Source: Actinomycetota bacterium
Lineage (GTDB): Bacteria; Actinomycetota; Acidimicrobiia; Acidimicrobiales; JACCXE01
Direction of reading: 5' to 3'
Assembly: GCA_013697265.1 (NCBI GenBank)
Contig: JACCXE010000386.1
Location: 1-5,098, forward strand
DNA: 5,098 nt
Every line of letters begins with the position of its first letter. The first letter of the stretch is position 1. Positions 1 through 5,098 of this stretch are shown one piece after another. The position numbers and the translations under genes were made by a program. The notes beneath the pieces were generated by a model. The model searched no databases. It was given only the letters and a program-made list of their open reading frames with translations, and was not told the origin of the DNA.

Positions 1-228
1 CTGAAGTCGGTGAAGCAACACCTTCACACCGACGAGTTCCTGCGCGTGCGTATCGGCATCGGCAAGCCGCCGGGCAAGCAGCACGGCGCGAACCACGTCT
101 TGAAGAAGCCGACCAAGGCCGAGGCTCAAGCGCTGGCCGTGACGATCGAAGAGGCGGCCGACGCCGTCGAGTTGATCGTCGCGAAGGGTATGGCCGCGGC
201 GATGAACGTCGTCAACAGCCGTGACTGA
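1..228 (+). CDS. pth: Peptidyl-tRNA hydrolase (Pth), C-terminal part only
   Basis: Pth cleaves the ester bond between peptide and tRNA in peptidyl-tRNAs that drop off the ribosome, so that the tRNA can be reused; it is a cytosolic monomer. The reading frame is open from base 1, so the gene starts upstream and only its last 75 codons plus TGA are seen. The opening residues LKSVKQHL, then the strand RVRIGIGKPPG, match the family segment that follows the GGHNGLK motif; NHVL and a terminal helix rich in Ala and Glu (EEAADAVELIV) complete the usual Pth C-terminus. The catalytic Asn, His and Asp and the GGHNG asparagine lie upstream, so activity cannot be judged here. An internal ATG at 10-12 is not the true start, because it would leave a 72-residue protein without an active site. 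The end overlaps the mfd start by 8 bases. Identification rests on pattern memory of the family and is strong. Confidence 0.93.
   Translation: MKSVKQHLHTDEFLRVRIGIGKPPGKQHGANHVLKKPTKAEAQALAVTIEEAADAVELIVAKGMAAAMNVVNSRD
221..228 (+). other. pth/mfd stop-start overlap (translational coupling)
   Basis: The mfd GTG begins 8 bases before the end of pth, inside its last codons (GTGACTGA, with the pth stop TGA at 226-228). The nearest purine-rich run, GAAGGG at 183-188, is more than 30 bases away and too far to serve as a ribosome binding site. Ribosomes finishing pth probably restart on mfd. The overlap is seen directly; coupling is inferred. Confidence 0.75.
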
Positions 229-3200
229 TACCGCCACCACCGAACTTGTGGCGCCCCTCGCCGATCTACCCAAGCTCCTGCGGGGCGAGCCCGCCCTCAC
301 CGCGTTGTTGGGCACGGGCGCCGCCCACGTTGCGGTGCCCGAATCGGCCCGGGCCCTGTTCGTGGCCGGCGTCGCCTCGCTCAGCGAGCGTCACCCGCTG
401 CTGGTCGCCACACCAACCGCCACCGACGCGCAACACGTCGCTGCGGACCTGCGCGTCTACATGGGCGCCGACGCAGTGGACGTGTTCCCGGCCTGGGAGA
501 CGCTGCCCTTCGAACGGGTCAGCCCCAACGTCGAGACGATGGGCCGGCGCCTGCGCACGATGTGGCGCCTCAGGGAGCCGGCTGGTTCTGGCGGCAAGGA
601 ACGAACATCGCGCTCGCCGCGGGTCGTGGTGGCGCCGGTGCGGGCGTTGGTCCAGCGACTCGGCCCCCACGTCGAAGACGTCGCGCCGGTGTTGCTGGCA
701 CGGGGCGACGTGATCGATCGCGATGAGCTCGTCGAACAACTCGTCCACATTGGCTACCGCCGCGAGTACCAAGTGGAACATCGCGGCGAGGTCGCAGTAC
801 GGGGCTCGATTGTCGACGTGTTCCCGTCCACGATGGACGGGCCGGTGCGGATCGACCTGTGGGGCGACGAGGTCGACCGGCTGACCACGTTCGCCGTGGC
901 CGACCAGCGCTCGACCGGCGACCTCGACTGCGTCGAAGTCTTCGGCTGCCGCGAGGTGGTGCCCACCGCCGAGGTGCGGGAACGTGCGGCGGGCTTGGTG
1001 AAAACGGCGCCGTGGGCCGCCGAGCAGTGGGAGCGGTTGGCCGAGGGCCACACCTTCGACGGCATGGAGAGCTGGTTGCCGTGGCTCACCGCCGACGAGC
1101 ACGTGATTGCCGACCTGTTGCCGAGCGACGCCTTGGTGCTGCTGTTCGACCCCCGCCGCATGCGCGACCGGGCCGCTGATCTGCTGGCCGAAGAGGAAAG
1201 CCTGGCCGCCTCGCTGGCCAAGACGTGGTCAGTGCCCGACGGCGAAAGCTTCCCGCCGCTGCACCTGCCCTTCGACCGCCTGCTCGCGCACACGACCGCA
1301 CCGGTGTGGTCCGTCACCGCAACGGGTGAGGGCCCCGACACACCAACCGTTGAAGCCAGTGCGTGGGACACCGTGGCCGGTGACCCGACGCGCCTGGTGG
1401 AGCGGCTCAAAAAACTGACCAACGACGGCTACCGCATCGTCGTCGCGGCCGACGGCCAAGGCTCGGCGGCGCGCATCGAGGCCAACCTGCGCGACGAGGG
1501 CTTCGTGTTGACCGACGTCGTAATCGCGCCACTTGAGCGGGGCGTGATCCTGCCCTCGTCCAAGCTCGCGGTGCTGGCCGAGCCCGACATCACCGGGCGC
1601 CGCCGCGCCCATCGCACGGCGCGCCCGCGGGCGCGGGCCACGTCGGGCTTCTTCGACGACATGGCCCCCGGCAGCTACGTCGTGCACCACCACCACGGCG
1701 TGGCCCGCTACGCCGGCATGGTCACCCGCACGATCGGCGGTATCGAGCGCGACTATTTGCAGCTCGAATACCGCGGCAGCGACAAGCTGCTCATCCCCAG
1801 CGATCAGATCGACACGCTGCGGCCCTACTCAGGCGGCGAGACGCCGACCCTGTCGCGCATGGGCGGCTCGGACTTCGCCAAGGCCAAGGCGCGGGTGAAG
1901 GCCGCGGTGCGCGAGATCGCCCAAGAGCTGGTTGTGCTCTACCAGCGCCGCGTCACGTCGATCGGTCACACCTTCCCGGAAGACACCGCGTGGCAACGCG
2001 AGTTCGAAGAGGGCTTCGGCTACACCGAGACGCCCGACCAGCTCACCGCGATCGAAGCGGTGAAGGCCGACATGGAGTCCGACAAACCGATGGACCGGCT
2101 GCTGTGTGGCGACGTCGGATTCGGCAAAACCGAAGTGGCGTTGCGCGCCGCTTTCAAAGCGGTGCAAGACGGCAAGCAGGTCGCGGTGCTGGTTCCCACC
2201 ACCCTGCTGGCCCAACAGCACGGCCAGACGTTCTCGCAGCGCCTCGCCGGCTACCCCGTGCGGGTAGAGGTGCTGTCGCGTTTCCTTACGCCGGCGCAGG
2301 CCAAGAAGGTAACGGCGGGCGTGCGCGACGGGTCGGTCGACATCGTGATCGGCACGCACCGGCTGCTGTCCCAAGACGTCGAGTTCCAACGCCTCGGTCT
2401 GCTGGTCGTCGACGAGGAACAACGCTTCGGGGTGCAGCACAAGGAGTCGATCAAGAAGCTCAAGGTCGACGTCGACGTGTTGACGCTGTCGGCCACGCCC
2501 ATCCCCCGCACGCTCGAAATGAGCCTCACCGGGATCCGCGACCTGAGCATCTTGTTGACCCCGCCCGCCGACCGGCAACCCATCCTCACCTACGTCGGCG
2601 AATACGACGAGCGGGCCGTGAGCGAAGCGCTGCGGCGCGAGTTGCTGCGCGAGGGACAGGTTTTCTACGTGCACAACCGCGTCGCCGACATCGAGGCCAA
2701 AGCGCGTGACTTGCGCGAGCTCGTGCCTGAAGCGCGCATCGGCATCGCCCACGGCCAGATGGACGAAGGCTCGCTCGAGAAGGTCGTGCTTGATTTCGTC
2801 GACGGCCAATACGACGTGCTCGTGTGCACCACGATCATCGAGAGCGGCATCGACATGCCTCACGTAAACACCCTCGTGGTCGACCGAGCCGACATGCTCG
2901 GGTTGGGCCAGCTCCACCAGATTCGGGGCCGCGTGGGCCGGTCGGGTGTGCGGGCCTACGCGTACATGTTCTTCCCGCCCGACCGGGCGCTGAGCGAGAC
3001 GGCCTACGAGCGGCTGCGGACGATCGGCGAGCACACCGAACTCGGCTCCGGCTTCAAAATCGCCATGCGCGACCTCGAGATTCGCGGCGTGGGCAACCTG
3101 CTCGGTGAGAACCAGTCAGGCCACATCGCCGCGGTTGGCTACGACCTCTACATGCAGATGGTCACCGAGACCGTGGCCGAGTTGAAAGGCGAGGAGGTAC

Positions 3201-3667
3201 GTGAGCCGGCCGAGGTCAAGCTCGACATCGACACCAACGCGCATCTGCCCCGGGACTACGTGGCCCGCGAAGACCTGCGCCTCGAGGCCTACCGCCGACT
3301 GGCCACCGTCACCGCGCCAAGCGACGTCGACGACATCGCCACCGAGTGGACCGACCGCTTTGGCCCGCCACCACCACCGGCCGACGCCCTGCTGGTCATC
3401 GGACGCCTACGGGGCGAGTGCGCGGTGCGCGGCGTGCGGGAATTGTCCGTGGCCCGCAACGTGGCCCGCGTCAGTCCTATCGAACTCCCAGCCAGCAAAC
3501 AGGTTCGGTTGCAACGTCTGCATCCGAAGGCGGTTTTCAAGGCTGAACTGCGCCAGTTAGTGGTGCCGGTGCCGCCGAAAGAGGACTCGGCGCTGTTTCT
3601 CATCGCGCTGTTGCAGGACCTGATTCCCCTCGAAAACGAGGCGCCGGTAGGCTCCTCCGCACCGTGA
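221..3667 (+). CDS. mfd: Transcription-repair coupling factor (Mfd), full length
   Basis: Mfd is a DNA translocase that binds stalled RNA polymerase, pushes it off the template with ATP and recruits UvrA to the lesion. At 1148 residues it is full length for the family. Order of parts: UvrB-like module at about 1-340, with AWETLPFERVSP at 91-102 and the UvrA-binding-type region around R180 and VRGSIVDVF 193-201; a linker domain to about 470; the CarD-like RNA polymerase-interaction domain at about 476-545 (PGSYVVHHHHGVARY 483-497); the helicase core with Walker A GDVGFGKTE 630-638 (K636), DEEQ 731-734, LSATPIPRTL 756-765, TTIIESGIDMP 870-880 and QIRGRVGR 900-907; the RecG-like translocation region LEIRGVGNLLGE from 952; and the C-terminal TRCF domain at about 999-1120. 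No key motif is missing. The GTG at 221 is the only likely upstream start, since an in-frame TGA lies at 203-205; GTG 248 is a weaker alternative. No good Shine-Dalgarno sequence precedes it, which fits coupling to pth. Oddities are a short insert at residues 119-132 and a His4 run at 489-492. Confidence 0.98.
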   Translation: MTDTATTELVAPLADLPKLLRGEPALTALLGTGAAHVAVPESARALFVAGVASLSERHPLLVATPTATDAQHVAADLRVYMGADAVDVFPAWETLPFERVSPNVETMGRRLRTMWRLREPAGSGGKERTSRSPRVVVAPVRALVQRLGPHVEDVAPVLLARGDVIDRDELVEQLVHIGYRREYQVEHRGEVAVRGSIVDVFPSTMDGPVRIDLWGDEVDRLTTFAVADQRSTGDLDCVEVFGCREVVPTAEVRERAAGLVKTAPWAAEQWERLAEGHTFDGMESWLPWLTADEHVIADLLPSDALVLLFDPRRMRDRAADLLAEEESLAASLAKTWSVPDGESFPPLHLPFDRLLAHTTAPVWSVTATGEGPDTPTVEASAWDTVAGDPTRLVERLKKLTNDGYRIVVAADGQGSAARIEANLRDEGFVLTDVVIAPLERGVILPSSKLAVLAEPDITGRRRAHRTARPRARATSGFFDDMAPGSYVVHHHHGVARYAGMVTRTIGGIERDYLQLEYRGSDKLLIPSDQIDTLRPYSGGETPTLSRMGGSDFAKAKARVKAAVREIAQELVVLYQRRVTSIGHTFPEDTAWQREFEEGFGYTETPDQLTAIEAVKADMESDKPMDRLLCGDVGFGKTEVALRAAFKAVQDGKQVAVLVPTTLLAQQHGQTFSQRLAGYPVRVEVLSRFLTPAQAKKVTAGVRDGSVDIVIGTHRLLSQDVEFQRLGLLVVDEEQRFGVQHKESIKKLKVDVDVLTLSATPIPRTLEMSLTGIRDLSILLTPPADRQPILTYVGEYDERAVSEALRRELLREGQVFYVHNRVADIEAKARDLRELVPEARIGIAHGQMDEGSLEKVVLDFVDGQYDVLVCTTIIESGIDMPHVNTLVVDRADMLGLGQLHQIRGRVGRSGVRAYAYMFFPPDRALSETAYERLRTIGEHTELGSGFKIAMRDLEIRGVGNLLGENQSGHIAAVGYDLYMQMVTETVAELKGEEVREPAEVKLDIDTNAHLPRDYVAREDLRLEAYRRLATVTAPSDVDDIATEWTDRFGPPPPPADALLVIGRLRGECAVRGVRELSVARNVARVSPIELPASKQVRLQRLHPKAVFKAELRQLVVPVPPKEDSALFLIALLQDLIPLENEAPVGSSAP
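3664..3667 (+). other. mfd/lipoprotein GTGA stop-start overlap
   Basis: The four bases GTGA carry both the GTG start of the lipoprotein gene and the TGA stop of mfd, a classical termination-reinitiation arrangement. It leaves no room for a terminator between the two genes. A weak GGTAGG lies at 3646-3651, a rather long 12 bases before the start. The overlap is seen directly; the effect on translation is inferred. Confidence 0.8.
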
Positions 3668-4731
3668 GAAACCTACGTCTTCTTCTTGTCGCGGCTGTGG
3701 CCGCATCGATTTCGCTCACCGGGCTTGCCGCGTGCGGGTCGGCCGAGCCCTACGCCGCCAAAGTCAACGGCATCACGTTGAGCAAGGCCGGCCTCGACGA
3801 TGAGCTCGATGCGATCCGGAACAACAAGAAGTACCTCGCCGCGCTCGAGCAGTCGAACATAACGGTGAAGGGCAAGGGCTCGGGCACCTTCGACTCCTCC
3901 TTCGTGGCCCGTGTGCTCACCCGGCGCATCTATCTCGAACTGATCCATGAAGAGTTCGTCAAGCGCAAGCTCAAGCTGAAGGCCGCCGATCTGACTGCGG
4001 CCCGCGAGCAGCTGCTGACCTCAGTGGGTGACCCCGCCGTGCTCGACGCGTTCCCGAAGGCGTATTACAACGAGATCCGCCGCACGACGGCCGAAGTCAC
4101 CGTGTTGCAAGCCGATCTCGCGAATGCGAGCGACGACAACCTGCGCAAGTACTACGCCGACCACCAGGACATGTTCCAGCAGGCGTGCGCCGCGCACATC
4201 CTCGTCGAAGCCAAAGCCGAGGCCGACGCGATCGAAAAGGAACTGGCCAAAGCGGCGGACCCCAAGGCCACGTTTGCCGAGATCGCCAGGTCCAAGTCGA
4301 AAGACCCCGGGTCCGGCGCCAAAGGCGGCGACCTCGGATGCGCGTCGCCCTCGGGTTACGTCGAAGAGTTCAAGGCCGCCGTGCTCACCCAGAAGCTGGG
4401 CGTCATCGGCGACCCGGTGAAGACCCAGTTCGGCTACCACATCATCCGCGTCGACAGCCGCGACCCGGTGCCGCCGTTCGAAGAGGTCAAGGAACAGGTG
4501 CAGCAGGCTGTCACCGACGGCGCGCAGGGCCCGTTCAACGACTTTCTAAACAAGGCGTCATCGAAGGCCAAGGTCGAAGTGAACCCGCGCTACGGCACGT
4601 ATGACACGAGCGGCGACTCACCGCAGGTCGTGCCGCCCAAGTCGCCCAGCGTTACCGACGGGCCCACAGACGCGCCACCCGAGGCGCCGTCCGACGCCCC
4701 CGCCGACGCCCCCACCGACACGACGGGCTAG
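3664..4731 (+). CDS. Secreted lipoprotein peptidyl-prolyl isomerase, parvulin type (SurA/PrsA-like)
   Basis: This is a probable extracytoplasmic foldase that isomerises prolyl bonds in exported proteins while anchored to the outer face of the cell membrane. Residues 1-24 form a lipoprotein signal peptide: basic MRNLR, a hydrophobic core, and lipobox L21-A22-A23 before C24. Residues 30-165 resemble the helical SurA/PrsA N-terminal chaperone region, beginning YAAKVNGITLS. The parvulin domain spans about 173-266, with AAHILV 176-181 (H178), the loop SKDPGSGAKGGDLG 212-225 (D223) and QFGYHIIRV 255-263 (H259), so the usual active-site residues are present. C175 and C226 are the only cysteines besides the lipid-bearing C24. 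Residues 311-355 are a low-complexity tail rich in Pro, Asp, Ala and Thr, built partly from a DNA repeat. The GTG start overlaps the mfd stop as GTGA; a weak purine run GGTAGG at 3646-3651 lies 12 bases upstream. The names prsA or surA are not assigned because orthology cannot be judged; isomerase activity is inferred from the domain. Confidence 0.93.
   Translation: MRNLRLLLVAAVAASISLTGLAACGSAEPYAAKVNGITLSKAGLDDELDAIRNNKKYLAALEQSNITVKGKGSGTFDSSFVARVLTRRIYLELIHEEFVKRKLKLKAADLTAAREQLLTSVGDPAVLDAFPKAYYNEIRRTTAEVTVLQADLANASDDNLRKYYADHQDMFQQACAAHILVEAKAEADAIEKELAKAADPKATFAEIARSKSKDPGSGAKGGDLGCASPSGYVEEFKAAVLTQKLGVIGDPVKTQFGYHIIRVDSRDPVPPFEEVKEQVQQAVTDGAQGPFNDFLNKASSKAKVEVNPRYGTYDTSGDSPQVVPPKSPSVTDGPTDAPPEAPSDAPADAPTDTTG
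4691..4726 (+). repeat. Short 12-base tandem repeat coding for an Asp-Ala-Pro tail
   Basis: Two near-identical 12-base units, CCGACGCCCCCG at 4691-4702 and CCGACGCCCCCA at 4703-4714, are followed by a third degraded unit starting CCGAC at 4715. They encode SDAPADAPTD near the C-terminus of the prolyl isomerase lipoprotein (about residues 343-352), and looser copies of the same motif precede them (TDAPPEAP from about 335). Since 12 is a multiple of 3, gain or loss of a unit keeps the frame. This probably forms a flexible spacer. Confidence 0.7.
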
Positions 4732-4735
4732 TCCG

Positions 4736-5098
4736 ATGCCTCGGGTGGAGGTGTGGGGTCTCGGTCCGTCCGACGCGTCGTTGCTGCCCGCGGGACTGCT
4801 CAAGGCTGTGTCGGCGGTCGACGTCGACAAGGTCATTGCCCGCACGTCGCGTCATCCCGCCTTCGACGCGCTGCCACCCGGTATCGCGACGTGCGACGAC
4901 CTGTACGACGCCGCCGATTCGATCGAGGACGTATACGCCGCGATCGTCGGGCGCCTCGTCGACAGCGACGGCACCGTGGTGTATCTGGTGCCGGGCTCGC
5001 CCTTGATCGCCGAGCACACCGTCGAGTTGTTGCGCGACGTCGACGGAATCGAACTGGTCATCCACCCGGCGCTGTCGTTTCTCGACCTGGCGTGGGAG
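4736..5098 (+). CDS. mazG: MazG-family protein with N-terminal tetrapyrrole methylase-like domain (YabN type), N-terminal part
   Basis: The frame opens at ATG 4736 and has no stop before the window edge, so 121 codons are seen and the gene continues. The visible part matches the SAM-dependent tetrapyrrole methylase-like domain found at the N-terminus of YabN-type MazG proteins: VWGLGPSD 6-13 on the first strand, ARTSRHPAF 35-43, DDLYDAADSIEDVY 54-67, VYLVPGSPLIAE 82-93 and ALSFLD 112-117. The domain's function in these fusions is not settled. The MazG nucleotide pyrophosphohydrolase domain, which hydrolyses (d)NTPs to monophosphates, would lie beyond base 5098 and is inferred, not seen. The usual GPGD of this family reads GPSD here (S12). 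The start lies 4 bases after the preceding stop with only a weak GGG (4725-4727) upstream, consistent with translational coupling. A free-standing methylase is possible, but the RTxxHP and SFLD motifs favour the YabN/MazG group. Confidence 0.85.
   Translation, partial: MPRVEVWGLGPSDASLLPAGLLKAVSAVDVDKVIARTSRHPAFDALPPGIATCDDLYDAADSIEDVYAAIVGRLVDSDGTVVYLVPGSPLIAEHTVELLRDVDGIELVIHPALSFLDLAWE

Noticed and set aside
266..1102. Open frame of 278 codons on the minus strand opposite the UvrB-like part of mfd
   Set aside because: It is the same kind of codon-bias shadow; the sense strand encodes recognisable Mfd domains throughout.
1990..2709. Plus-strand open frame of 239 codons in another frame within mfd
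   Set aside because: The translation is mainly Arg, Ala and Gly, typical of a frame-shifted reading of high-GC sequence, while the mfd frame carries the helicase motifs here.
1829..3034. Long open frame of 401 codons on the minus strand opposite mfd
   Set aside because: It lies wholly antisense to the conserved helicase core. Its His-, Arg- and Val-rich translation shows no known fold, and such frames are common opposite high-GC genes.
3470..3570. Slightly less GC-rich stretch near the end of mfd, considered as an internal promoter for the lipoprotein gene
   Set aside because: No convincing -35/-10 pair was found, and the stretch encodes the variable end of the TRCF domain, which explains the looser composition.
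4815..4829. Repeated GTCGAC palindromes, also near 2465-2480
   Set aside because: They fall in Val-Asp codon pairs of coding sequence and need no explanation beyond codon use; no spaced operator-like arrangement was seen.
4652..5065. Minus-strand open frame crossing the lipoprotein tail and the start of mazG
   Set aside because: It spans the junction of two well-supported plus-strand genes and its translation has no recognisable motif.

Overview
This is an ordinary housekeeping stretch of a high-GC bacterial chromosome, by eye about two thirds G+C with strong G/C preference at third codon positions. The gene order is the end of pth, then mfd, a secreted parvulin-type prolyl isomerase lipoprotein, and a YabN-type mazG. 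That order, the two GTG starts and the protein character suggest a high-GC actinobacterium, perhaps of the Acidimicrobiia. The taxonomic guess is inference from gene order and composition; no marker in the window proves it.

Layout: all four genes are on the + strand and leave almost no non-coding DNA. Bases 1-228 hold the last 75 codons of peptidyl-tRNA hydrolase. Bases 221-3667 hold a full-length transcription-repair coupling factor of 1148 residues, whose GTG start lies inside the end of pth. Bases 3664-4731 hold a 355-residue lipoprotein with a SurA/PrsA-like parvulin domain, whose GTG start overlaps the mfd stop. From 4736 to the window edge runs the first 121 codons of a MazG-family protein with an N-terminal tetrapyrrole-methylase-like domain, as in Bacillus YabN. 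The gaps between genes are -8, -4 and +4 bases, so the four are probably one translationally coupled transcript. I saw no promoter, terminator, RNA gene, CRISPR array or mobile element, and no gap of 300 bases.

The genes do not form one pathway. They cover recycling of stalled peptidyl-tRNA (Pth), removal of stalled RNA polymerase with recruitment of excision repair (Mfd), folding of exported proteins (parvulin lipoprotein) and probable nucleotide-pool cleaning (MazG). Pth, Mfd and MazG share a loose theme of clearing blocked or damaged information-processing intermediates.

I did not find a previously undescribed system. The points worth a second look are small: a cysteine pair in the parvulin domain, a short insert in Mfd with different codon use, a changed glycine in the methylase signature of MazG, a His4 run in the RNA polymerase-binding domain of Mfd, and a repeat-built acidic/proline tail on the lipoprotein.
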